Shown here piece after piece: positions 15,362-24,800 of a stretch of 64,000 nt of DNA. This DNA is from Kitasatospora sp. SolWspMP-SS2h (lineage in GTDB: Bacteria; Actinomycetota; Actinomycetes; Streptomycetales; Streptomycetaceae): NCBI RefSeq assembly GCF_003259315.1, contig NZ_QLLT01000002.1, forward strand, positions 186,001 through 250,000, read 5' to 3'. The position numbers were made by a program, and so were the translations under genes. Numbering within the stretch: position 1 is the stretch's first letter; the number at the start of each line of letters is the position of its first letter. Below the pieces are notes generated by a model that made no database searches, was not told the DNA's origin, and saw nothing but the letters and a program-made list of their open reading frames with translations.

Positions 15362-18300
15362 TGACCACCCACCGCAGAGCCCTCCGGCTCGCCTCCGGCC
15401 TGGTCGCCGCGGGCCTGGCCCTGACCGCCGCCCCGCACGCGCTGGCCGCCGACGCCACCGCCGGGACCGACGGCGTGGTCAAGCTGACCGACCGCCAGGC
15501 CCAGGACCTCAGCACCCGGCTGAGCGCCGACGCCTACCCGCAGGCCACCGCCACCGACGGCGCCGACACCGTCGGTACCGCCCCCGCCGACTCCACCGGC
15601 ACCGGCACCGGCGGCACCGGCACCGCCCCCGGCGGCAGCGGCGGCGGCAGCCACCTGGACGACCACGCGCCGGTCACCTTCACCGCCGGCTCCACCCTGG
15701 AGGGCGTGCGCGGCCTGGCCGCCACCGTCCCGGCCGGGAAGGACGGCAGCTACTTCACCGTGCACAGCCTCGGCAACGTGCAACTGCACCGGGCCGACGG
15801 CTCCACCTCCTGGGCCCGCACCAACGCCTCGCTGTACGCCGACTGGCAGGTCAAGCCGCTGCGGCCGTGGGACACCGAGCCGTACCCGGCGCGCATCCCG
15901 CTCGCCTACGACTTCGTCAGCCCGTTCAACGGCGACGCGGCCAGGGGCTACGACACCGCCGACCTGACCGGCGACGGCGTCCCCGACCTGGTGGTCTCCG
16001 CCTCCGTCGGCGACCTGCCCTACCGGCCGTTCAGCTCGCCCGGCTCCCCGCTCAGCTCCGGCTCCTTCGTGACCGTGCTGGACGGCTCCACCGGCAGGAC
16101 CCTCTGGTCGAAGCTGTACGCCTCCAGCACCATCGTCCGCGTCGTCGACGGCACCCTGCTGGTCTCCGACGCCCCCAGCGAGAACAGCAGCGCCCCCGCC
16201 ACCGCCACCGCCACCCTGACCGGCATCCGGTTCGGCTACGCGGACGGCAAGCTCACCCCGGCCGAGACCTGGACGTACGACACCGGCGAGAGCGGCGAGT
16301 CCGCCTGGGGCGACCTGCTCGACCTCGGCGGCGGCAAGGTCGCCGTCTCCTTCGACCGGCGCGGCACCACCGGCGCCGCCGGGCGCGGCACCACCTTCGT
16401 GCTGGACACCGCCGACGGCACCCCCGGCTGGCGGGCCGACAGCGACCAGTTCGGCCGCCAGCTGCGCCTGGACGCCTCCCGGGGCCGCCTCGTCGCCATC
16501 GAACAGCCGGACTACGTGCAGCAGTTGTCGTACTCCGTGGTCGCCTACGACCTGCGGACCGGCGCCCGCACGGTGCTCGACACCCGGCTCAACGTCGCCG
16601 CCACCGCGCTCACCGTCGGCGACCTCGGCGGCGCCAAGGGGGAGGAGTACGCGGTCGCCGAGGACTCCTTCTCGCCCGACCTGTACGTCAACGCCAGCAC
16701 CCTGCGGGTCCTGGGCGACGGCGGCTCCACCGTCGCCTGGACCAGCACCACCAAGCGCACCGGCGCCGGCGACGGCCCCAGCACCTGGCAGCTCGACGTC
16801 GCCGACGGCGCGCTGCTCGCCAGCTCCCAGGACGGGCGCCACACCGACGACGCCGAGAACGTCTCCGGCCTGCGCTACGGCGTGCTCACCTCGTACAAGG
16901 GCGACAACGGCAAGGTCCGCTGGCAGGCCGACGGCACCACCGCCTCGCCGCGCCTGCACCAGATCGACGGCGGCGTCGTGCGCACCGTCGACCAGCAGCA
17001 GAACATCCGCACCTACAAGCTCGGCAACGGCAAGCAGCAGAGCCTCACCCCGCTGCAGGGCGACCTCGACCACGCCGCCGCCGCCGACCTCGACGGCGAC
17101 GGCCGGCAGGACGTCATCGCCGGCGGCAGCTCCGACGGCGTCTGGGCCTTCTCCGGCCCCTCGCTGCTCACCGGCACCCCGGAGCAGCTGTGGCGGGCCA
17201 CCGTCCCCGGCGAGGTGCACGCCGTCGCCACCGGCGACGTCGACGGCGACGGCAGGCCCGAGGTGGTGGTCGCCGCCGACACCGCCACCGTCGTCCTGGA
17301 CGGCCGCACCGGCAAGGTACTCACCACCATCGACGGCGGCGGCACGTTCGTCCGCTCGGTGACGCTCGCCGACCTGGACGGCGACGGCAAGCAGGAGGTC
17401 CTCGTCCCGACCGACGCGCTGCGCGCCTACCGGGGCAACGGCAAGCCGCTGTGGACGTACGACGCCCCGAAGGGCTCCGGCGAGGTCGTCTTCTCCGACG
17501 CCGTGGTCTCCGAAGGCCAGGTGTACGTCCAGTACTCGGGCATCGGCGCCATGAACCGGGCCGACTCGGTGCAGAACGGCGTCGCCCTGGACGCCGCCAA
17601 GGGCGGGTTGCGCTGGCAGGCCGACCCGAAGGCGCCCGCCGAGGCCGTCGACGGCAAGCTGCACGGCACGCTGCTCGACCACGCGGTCTTCGCCTCGCCG
17701 AAGATCCCGTACGCCGACGGCCACGCCGTGGTCTACACCTGGCTCATCTCGGCCGTTCCCGGCGGCATCGACGACGGCGGCACCGACCTGGCCAGCCCGA
17801 TGTCGGTCACCGAGATCCGCGACGGCCGCACCGGCGAGGTGCTGCACCGGAAGGTCGCCGGCGGCCCCTGGTCGCACGGCGACTTCTTCACCGGCGAGGA
17901 CGGCGACGGCCTGCTGGAGATGGGTTTCGGCGTACTGCGCCAGTACCTGGGAGGCGGCGACGACCGGTGGACCTCCACCACCGCGCCGCTGCGCACCGCC
18001 CAGTTCATCACCGGCCCCGACGGGCGGAAGCTGCTGGTCGGCGGCGTCGAGGGCGGCCTGGCCGCCTACGACCCGGCGATCGTCGGCGACGGGAACGCCT
18101 TCCACTCCTCGAACGGCTCCGCCACCCTGCGCGGCGGCCGCGACTACCTCGCCGCCGACCTCGACGGCGACGGCAAGGAGGAGATGGTCTCGCTCAACTC
18201 CGACGCCCTCGGCGCCAACCGGGCCGCCGAACTCCTCGGCGGCGGCGTGCTGTCGATCGACAACGGCATCCACCAGATGACGACGTACAAGCTCTCCTGA
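15361..18300 (+). CDS. secreted FG-GAP/VCBS-repeat protein
   Basis: This 979-residue exported protein has a signal peptide ending near HALAADA and a Gly/Thr-rich linker (about residues 70-100). A large beta-propeller-like region then carries repeated calcium-binding motifs of the type DLDGDG: TADLTGDGVPDLVV, AADLDGDGRQDVI, TGDVDGDGRPEVVV, LADLDGDGKQEVLV and AADLDGDGKEEMV. Such FG-GAP/VCBS repeats form integrin-like propellers that bind proteins or carbohydrates; there is no visible catalytic motif. The ATG overlaps the TGA of the subtilase gene (TGATG), implying translational coupling. The partner may be a substrate, chaperone or surface receptor for the protease; this is inference. Confidence 0.85.
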   Translation: MTTHRRALRLASGLVAAGLALTAAPHALAADATAGTDGVVKLTDRQAQDLSTRLSADAYPQATATDGADTVGTAPADSTGTGTGGTGTAPGGSGGGSHLDDHAPVTFTAGSTLEGVRGLAATVPAGKDGSYFTVHSLGNVQLHRADGSTSWARTNASLYADWQVKPLRPWDTEPYPARIPLAYDFVSPFNGDAARGYDTADLTGDGVPDLVVSASVGDLPYRPFSSPGSPLSSGSFVTVLDGSTGRTLWSKLYASSTIVRVVDGTLLVSDAPSENSSAPATATATLTGIRFGYADGKLTPAETWTYDTGESGESAWGDLLDLGGGKVAVSFDRRGTTGAAGRGTTFVLDTADGTPGWRADSDQFGRQLRLDASRGRLVAIEQPDYVQQLSYSVVAYDLRTGARTVLDTRLNVAATALTVGDLGGAKGEEYAVAEDSFSPDLYVNASTLRVLGDGGSTVAWTSTTKRTGAGDGPSTWQLDVADGALLASSQDGRHTDDAENVSGLRYGVLTSYKGDNGKVRWQADGTTASPRLHQIDGGVVRTVDQQQNIRTYKLGNGKQQSLTPLQGDLDHAAAADLDGDGRQDVIAGGSSDGVWAFSGPSLLTGTPEQLWRATVPGEVHAVATGDVDGDGRPEVVVAADTATVVLDGRTGKVLTTIDGGGTFVRSVTLADLDGDGKQEVLVPTDALRAYRGNGKPLWTYDAPKGSGEVVFSDAVVSEGQVYVQYSGIGAMNRADSVQNGVALDAAKGGLRWQADPKAPAEAVDGKLHGTLLDHAVFASPKIPYADGHAVVYTWLISAVPGGIDDGGTDLASPMSVTEIRDGRTGEVLHRKVAGGPWSHGDFFTGEDGDGLLEMGFGVLRQYLGGGDDRWTSTTAPLRTAQFITGPDGRKLLVGGVEGGLAAYDPAIVGDGNAFHSSNGSATLRGGRDYLAADLDGDGKEEMVSLNSDALGANRAAELLGGGVLSIDNGIHQMTTYKLS

Positions 18301-18350
18301 GGTCCTTCACCGGACCCCCGCGAGACCGTCCGGACGGGTAAAGAGCCGGT

Positions 18351-18376
18351 ACCCCGCAGGCTCCCGCCTGCGGGGT
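18351..18376 (+). terminator. hairpin after the subtilase operon
   Basis: ACCCCGCAGG (18351-18360) pairs perfectly with CCTGCGGGGT (18367-18376), with a 6-base loop, about 50 bases after the stop of the VCBS gene and 32 bases before the next start. Confidence 0.75.
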
Positions 18377-18408
18377 GCTCGGCTCGTTCGTGTACCGTTA
18401 CCGGCCTC

Positions 18409-21400
18409 ATGGGCGCACGAGAGACCAACCGGACGGACACCGCACCACCCGTGCTGCGCCTCTACCTCTTCAACGGGTTCCGGGCCGAGCGCGACTCCGG
18501 GCCGCCGCTCGCCGAACGCTGGCCCCGCCCCGGCGCCCGCGCCCTGGTCAAGCTGCTCGCCGTCACCCCCGGCCACCGCCTGCACCGCGAACAGGCCATG
18601 GAGACCTGCTGGCCCGACGCCGACCCGTCCGCCGCCGCCGGCAGCCTGCGCGTCGCCCTGCACGCCGCCCGGCACGCCCTCGAACCCGAACTCGCCCCCC
18701 GCGCCTCCTCCTCCTACCTCAGGGCCGACGGCGGGCTGCTGCTGCTCGACCCCGCCGCCGTCTGGATCGACGCCGACCACGCCGAACAGGCCGCCGAGGA
18801 CGCCCTCGCCGACGGCAGGATCGACCGACTCGCCCACGCGACCGGCCAGTTCACCGGCGAACTGCTCCCCGAGGACCGCTACGCGCACTGGGCGGCAGCC
18901 CGCCGCACCCGGATCGAACAGCTCCGCGAACAGCTCCTGCTGCGGCTCGCCGCCGCCCACCTCGACCAGGGCCGCCCCGAGGAGGCCGCAGCCTGCGCCG
19001 AACAGGTCCTCGCCACCAGCCCCGCCGAGGAACTCGCCCACCGCCTGCTCATCGACGCCTGCCTGCGCCGAGGACAGCGCCGCCGCGCCCTGCGCCAGTA
19101 CCACCGGTGCCGCGAAGCCCTCGACACCGAACTCGGCATCCGCCCCGGCCCCGAGACCGAACGCCTGCACCGCGCCGCCCTCGCCGCCACCCCCGCCCCC
19201 GCACCCGCCGCCACCGTCCTCCCGGCCCGGCTGCGCAGCGCCGCCCCCGCCCGACTGCACGGCCGCGAAACGGAGTTGGACCGCCTGCTGGCCCCCGCCG
19301 GGCCGCCCGTGCGGCTGCTCACCGGCGAAGCGGGTATCGGCAAGACCCGGCTGGCCGTCGAAGCCGCCCGCCGCGCCGCCGCCGACGGCACCGCCGTGCT
19401 CTGGGGCAGCGGCCAGGACGCCGAGGACCACACCCCCTACGGCGTCTTCGCCGGCGCGCTCGACGGCTGGCTGGCCGAACACGACCCCGCCGGACGGGCC
19501 AGGGTCGGCGCCGAGTACCCCGAACTCGCCGCCGTCCTGCCCGCGCTGGGCCAAGTCCCGGCCGGCGCCGCGCGCAGCCCCGAGGAGGAGCGCGACCGGC
19601 TGTTCCGGGCCGGCGCCGCCCTGCTCGGCGACCTCGCCGCCACCCGGCCCGTGCTGGTCGTCCTCGACGACCTGCACGCCGCCGACCCCGGCTCCTACCA
19701 GCTCCTCGGCCACCTCGCCCGGCGGGCCCGCGACCGCCGCACCCCGCTGCGCTTCCTCGCCACCTACCGGGAGGAGGAACTCCCCGACGGCGACGCCCGC
19801 CGACGTGCCGTCGCCGCGCTGGTCCGCCAACAGCTCGCCGTGAAGCAGGAGTTGGCGCGCCTCGGCGAGGCCGCCGTGCTGGCCGCCGTCCGCGACGCCA
19901 CCGGCCGGGCGCCCCGGCCCGAGGTGTGGGAACTCTCGCTCGGCAACCCGCTGTTCGCCCTCGAACTCGCCCGCGGCGCGGACCCCGGGGACGGCCCCGC
20001 GCAGCCGCCCGACGGCGTCCGCGACCTGGTCGGCGAACGGCTGGTCCGGCTCGACCCGCACGCCCGCCGCCTCGTCGAAGCGCTCTCGGTGGCCGGCGGC
20101 GAGGCCGCCCTCGCCGAACTCCTCGACGTCGCCGAACACGGACTGCACCCGCCCGTCACCGGCGCCGCCGCCGCCGACGCCGTCGAACACGCCATCGCCG
20201 CCGCCCTCGTCGAGGAACGCCAAATCGTCGTCGCGGGCCGCGCCGAAGCCGGACTCGCCTTCCGCCACCCCCTCGTCCGGCTCACCTGCTACGACGGCCT
20301 CTCCGCCGTCCGCCGCCGCCAACTGCACGCCGCCTACGCCCAGGCCGTCCAGCGCCGCCGCCCCGACGCCGTCGACGCCCTCGCCTCCCACTTCACCCGC
20401 GCCGACGACCCGCGCGCCGCCGCGTACCTGCGCCGCGCCGCCGAACGCGCCGCCGCGCTCTACGCCAACGACACCGCCGACCGCTACTACCGCGACCTGG
20501 TCGCCCGCCTCGACGTCGACGCCGCCCGGGCCCGCCTCGCCCACAGCCAGGTGCTGCACCGGATGGGCGAACCCGGCCGCGCCGCCGAAGTGCTGCGCGC
20601 CGCGCTCGCCGAGTTCGCGGCCCGGGGCGACCACGACGACACCGTGCTGGCCGCCGCCCACCTCGCCGAAGCGCTCTTCCGGATCGGCGAGGCCGACCAG
20701 GCCACGGCCGTCCTGGACGCCCACCCGCTCCGGCCCGGCACCGGCCCCGTGGCCTGCGCCCAGCACCACTTCGCCCGCTCCGCCATCCACAAGATCCGCG
20801 GCCGCTACCAGGACGCCTACCGGGCCGCCTGCTGCGCCCTGGAGCACGCCGAACACGTCCCCGGCCCCACCGGACAACTGCTCCAGGCCCGCGCGTACGC
20901 CGGCCAGGCCGTCAGCCTCGGCCTGGCCGGCCGCTTCGGCGAGGCCCGCGAGGCCGGCGACCGCGCCCTCGCCCCCGCCCAGGCGTACGGCGAACCCACC
21001 CTGCTCGGCTCGGTGCTCTCCACCCTGCGCGAGAACGCCCGCCGCCACGGCCGCCTGCACGACGCCGTCCGCTTCGGCCGCCAGGCCCTCGACCACGCCC
21101 GGCGCTCCGGCGACCCGATGGCCACCGCCTTCGAACAGCTCAACCTCGCCGAACTCCACCTGCTGCTGGAGGAGACCGACACCGCCGCCCAGTACGCCGA
21201 AGCGGCCGTCGCCGCCGCCGACTGGGACGACGCCTGGTCCCTGCCCTACGCCCTCGCCGTCCTGGCCCGCGTCCTGCTGCGCACCGGCGACCGGGACCGC
21301 GCCGCCGCCCTCCTCGACCGGGCCGGCACCCCCGACGACCAGCAGGCCCACCACGAAGTGCGCCGCGCCCGCGCCCTGTTCGCGCTGCGCGGCGACGACC

Positions 21401-21717
21401 CCGCCGCCGCCCTCGCCGCCCTCGGCCCCGGCGCCGCCGAGCAGGCCCCCGAACTCGCCGCCCACGCCCACCTCGCCGCCGGCCGCCCCGCCGAAGCCGC
21501 CCGGATCGCCGCGGCCGAAGCCGCCCGCGCCCGTACCACCGGCGAACGCCTCGCCGAGACCGAGGCCCTCCTCGCCCAGGCCACCGCCGCCGCCCGCCTC
21601 GCCGACCCGGCCACCGCCCGCCCCGCCCTCACCCGGGCCGAACACCTCGCCCGCACCCTCCCGTACCCCTCCGCCCTCACCCGGGTGCTCGGCCTCCGCG
21701 CGGAACTCGGCGACTGA
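18409..21717 (+). CDS. BTAD/AAA+/TPR transcriptional regulator (AfsR/SARP-like)
   Basis: This is a 1102-residue regulator. The N-terminal ~100 residues form a winged helix of the OmpR/SARP kind (LRLYLFNGFRAE, ARALVKLLAVTPGHRLHRE, AAAGSLRVALHAARHAL). The bacterial transcriptional activator domain follows (about 105-260, with LIDACLRRGQRRRALRQYHR and LGIRPGPETE). An AAA-type ATPase has Walker A GEAGIGKT (about residue 306) and Walker B VLVVLDDLHAAD (about 420). The C-terminal half is TPR-like helical repeats. Such proteins activate antibiotic or developmental genes. The start ATG has no clear Shine-Dalgarno site. It is convergent with the DUF11 surface-protein gene and could control it or the biosynthetic operon further right; neither is proven. 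Confidence 0.88.
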   Translation: MGARETNRTDTAPPVLRLYLFNGFRAERDSGPPLAERWPRPGARALVKLLAVTPGHRLHREQAMETCWPDADPSAAAGSLRVALHAARHALEPELAPRASSSYLRADGGLLLLDPAAVWIDADHAEQAAEDALADGRIDRLAHATGQFTGELLPEDRYAHWAAARRTRIEQLREQLLLRLAAAHLDQGRPEEAAACAEQVLATSPAEELAHRLLIDACLRRGQRRRALRQYHRCREALDTELGIRPGPETERLHRAALAATPAPAPAATVLPARLRSAAPARLHGRETELDRLLAPAGPPVRLLTGEAGIGKTRLAVEAARRAAADGTAVLWGSGQDAEDHTPYGVFAGALDGWLAEHDPAGRARVGAEYPELAAVLPALGQVPAGAARSPEEERDRLFRAGAALLGDLAATRPVLVVLDDLHAADPGSYQLLGHLARRARDRRTPLRFLATYREEELPDGDARRRAVAALVRQQLAVKQELARLGEAAVLAAVRDATGRAPRPEVWELSLGNPLFALELARGADPGDGPAQPPDGVRDLVGERLVRLDPHARRLVEALSVAGGEAALAELLDVAEHGLHPPVTGAAAADAVEHAIAAALVEERQIVVAGRAEAGLAFRHPLVRLTCYDGLSAVRRRQLHAAYAQAVQRRRPDAVDALASHFTRADDPRAAAYLRRAAERAAALYANDTADRYYRDLVARLDVDAARARLAHSQVLHRMGEPGRAAEVLRAALAEFAARGDHDDTVLAAAHLAEALFRIGEADQATAVLDAHPLRPGTGPVACAQHHFARSAIHKIRGRYQDAYRAACCALEHAEHVPGPTGQLLQARAYAGQAVSLGLAGRFGEAREAGDRALAPAQAYGEPTLLGSVLSTLRENARRHGRLHDAVRFGRQALDHARRSGDPMATAFEQLNLAELHLLLEETDTAAQYAEAAVAAADWDDAWSLPYALAVLARVLLRTGDRDRAAALLDRAGTPDDQQAHHEVRRARALFALRGDDPAAALAALGPGAAEQAPELAAHAHLAAGRPAEAARIAAAEAARARTTGERLAETEALLAQATAAARLADPATARPALTRAEHLARTLPYPSALTRVLGLRAELGD

Positions 21718-21762
21718 CCGCGGGCCGCTCCGCGGGCGGCGGGAGAGCCGCGGGCAGCGCGA

Positions 21763-21791
21763 GGCCCCCGCGCCGGGTGGGCGCGGGGGCC
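21763..21791. terminator. hairpin between two convergent genes
   Basis: GGCCCCCGCGCC (21763-21774) and GGCGCGGGGGCC (21780-21791) form a perfect 12-bp stem with a 5-base loop between the stops of the BTAD regulator and the minus-strand surface-protein gene. It can serve both. Confidence 0.85.
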
Positions 21792-21821
21792 GTCGTGGGG
21801 CCGCCCGGTGGCGGCGTCAGG

Positions 21822-24800
21822 TCATCGGCCGCTCCGGTGGCGGCGGGCGGTGGTGAGCAGGACGCCGGCCGCGAGGGCGAGGGCGGCGGCCATGCCCGCG
21901 TACCAGACCAGGGTGCTGCTGCCGGTGTCGGGCAGCGGGCCGGGGCCCGGGCTGGGGCTGGGGCTGGGGGCCGGGCGGGGGACGGTCTTGTGGCGGGTGG
22001 TGCAGGCCGGGTCGGTGGAGCCGGCCGGGCAGTTGGAGGCGTCCGGGCCGGTGACGGTGTTGGCGAGTTCGCGGTCGCCGGTGTCGAGGTTGTTCACGGT
22101 GACGGAGTAGGTGATCGTGACGGTCTGTCCGGCCGCCACGTCGCCGCTCCAGGCGAGGGCCGGTGCCGCGTAGGAGACCGTGCCGGAGGTGGCCTTCGCG
22201 TCGCCGTTGTAGGCGGCGTCGTCGAGGTCGCCGGTCAGGTCGTCGCTGAGCGCGGCGGCCGGGTAGGCGGCGGTGCCGGTGTTGGTGACGGTGACCGTGT
22301 AGCCGACCTGGTCGCCGTCCTGGACCGGGTCCTTGGCGTCCGAGGTCTTGGTGATCTTCAGCTCGGCGACGCCGTTGTCGGTGGCGCACTCGGGGGTGCT
22401 GCGCAGCGGCGGGCAGGTGGAGCTGTTCGGGCCGACGACGGTGTTGGCCAGGTGGTGGTCGCCGGTGTCGGGGTTGTTCACGGTCACCGAGTAGGTGATC
22501 GTGACGCTCTGTCCGGCGGGGACGGTACCGGTCCAGGCGAGGACGGGCTCCCGGTACGCGACGGTGCCGGAGGTGGCGGTGGCATCGCCGTTGTAGGCGG
22601 CGTCGTCCAGGGTGCCGCTGAGGTTGTCGGTGGCGAAGGCGTTCGGGTAGTCGGCGGTGCCGTCGTTGGTGACGGCGACGGTGTAGGTGACGGTGTCGCC
22701 GGGCTTGACCGGGGTCTTGGCGTCGGAGGACTTGGTGATCGTCAGGTCGGCGATGTCGTCGCTGGTGGAGCAGGCCGGGTCGGTGGAGGCGGCCGGGCAG
22801 TTGGAGCCGTCGGGGCCGACGACGGTGTTGGCGAGCTGCTTGTCGCCGGTGTCGGGCTTGTCGACCCGCACCGAGTAGGTGATCGTCACGCTCTGGCCGG
22901 GGGCGACGTCGCCGTTCCAGCTCAGCACCGGGGCCGTGTAGGAGACGGTGCCGGAGGTGGCCTTCGCGTCGCCGTTGTAGGCGGCGTCGTCCAGGTCGCG
23001 GCTGAGGTCGTCGGTGAGCTGCGCGGCCGGGTAGGCGGCCTTGCCGGGGTTGGTGACGGTCACGGTGTAGGTGACCTTGGCGCCGGGCCGGACGGGGGAG
23101 CGGCGGCTGTCGGAGGTCTTGGCGACCTGGAGCGCGGCGATCCGGTCACGGGTGCCGCAGCGCGGCTCCCTCCCGCCGGGCGGGCAGGTGGAGTCGGCCG
23201 GGCCGACCACGGTGTTGGCCAGCTCGTAGTCGCCGGTGTCCGGGTTGTTGACCTTGACCGAGTAGGTGATCGTCACGGTCTGGCCCGCCGCCACGTCGCC
23301 GTTCCAGCTCAGCACGGGGGCGGCGTAAGTGACCGTGCCGGAGGTGGCCTTCGCGTCGCCGTTGTAGGTCGCGTCGTCCAGGTCCCGGGTCAGGTCGTCG
23401 GTCAGCTGCGCGGCCGGGTAGGGGGCGGTGCCGGTGTTCTGCACGGTGACCGTGTAGGTGACGGTGTCACCGGCCTTGACCGGGTTCTTGGCGTCCGAGG
23501 TCTTGGCGATGGTCAGCTGGGCGATGTTCCCGGCGGTGGAGCAGGCCGGGTCGGTGGAGCCGGGGCCGCAGTTGGAGTCGGGCGGGCCGACCACTGCGTT
23601 GGTGACCTGCTTGTCGCCCTTGGCGGGCTTGTCGACAGTCACCGAGTAGGTGATGGTCACCGAGCCGCCCGCGGGCACGTCGCCGTTCCAGGACAGGACG
23701 GGAGCGGCGTAGGAGACGGTGCCCGCGCTGGCCTTGGCGTCGTTGTCGTAGGTGGCGTCGTCCAGGTCCTTGGACAGGTCGTCGGTGATCGAGGCGCCGG
23801 GGTAGGGGGCGGTGCCGGGGTTGCTCAGCACGACGGTGTAGGTGATCTTGTCACCGGGTTTGACCGGGTTCTTGGCGTCCGAGGACTTGGCGATCTTCAG
23901 CTCGGCGACCGGCACGACGGCGGAGCAGGCCGGGTCGGTGGAGCCGCTCGCGCAGTTGGAGTCGGCGGGGCCGACGACCGCGTTGGCGAGCTGGTGGTCC
24001 CCGGTGTCGGGCTGGTTGACGGTGACCGAGTAGGTGATGGTCACGCTCTGGCTCGGTGCCAGGTCGCCGTTCCAGGTGAGGGTCGGCGCCGCGTAGGAGA
24101 CCGTTCCGGCGCTGGCCTTGGCGTCGTTGTCGTACGCCGCGTCGTCCAGCACCTTGCTCAGGTCGTCGCTGACGCTCACCCCGGTGCGGGGGGCGCCGAC
24201 CAGGTTGGTGACGGTCACGGTGTAGGTGACCTTCTGGCCGGGCTTGGCGGTGGCGGTGTCGGCGGTCTTGGTGACCTTGAGGCCGCTCACGTCCTCGTGG
24301 GTGGTGCAGCCGGCTTCGAGGCCGGTGGTGCAGTTCGAGGAGCCGTTGCCGGTGACGGCGTTGTCGAGTTTCCCGTCACCGGCGTCGGGGTTGTTGACGG
24401 TCACCGAGTAGGTGATGGTCGCCGACTTCCCGGCGTCGAGCGTCCCGGACCAGTTCAGCTTCGGCGCCGTGTAGGAGACGGCTCCCGTGCTCGCCTTGGC
24501 GTCGCCGTCGTAGGTGGCGTCGTCGAGGACGCGGGTGAGGTCGTCGGCGGCGGTGGCGTCCACCGGCACGCGGCCGGTGTTGTCGACCTGCACGGTGTAG
24601 GTGACCTTGTCGCCCGGGTGCACGGTGCTGCCGGAGGCGGGGGAGGCGGTCTTGGTGATCCGGTACTGCGGGACGGCGAACTCCACCGTGGCGCACGGCG
24701 GCGGCAGCAGGCCGACGAGGTCGGCGGTGTTGGCCGCGCAGTTCTGGTAGGTGCCGGCGGTGGCGGAGGTGACGTCCACGCTCAGGGTGCAGGAGGTCTG

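Noticed and set aside
21952..24640. Regularly spaced repeats resembling an array
   Set aside because: The 384-387-bp period is in frame and encodes DUF11-like domains; repeats are too long and diverged for CRISPR, and no cas genes are near.
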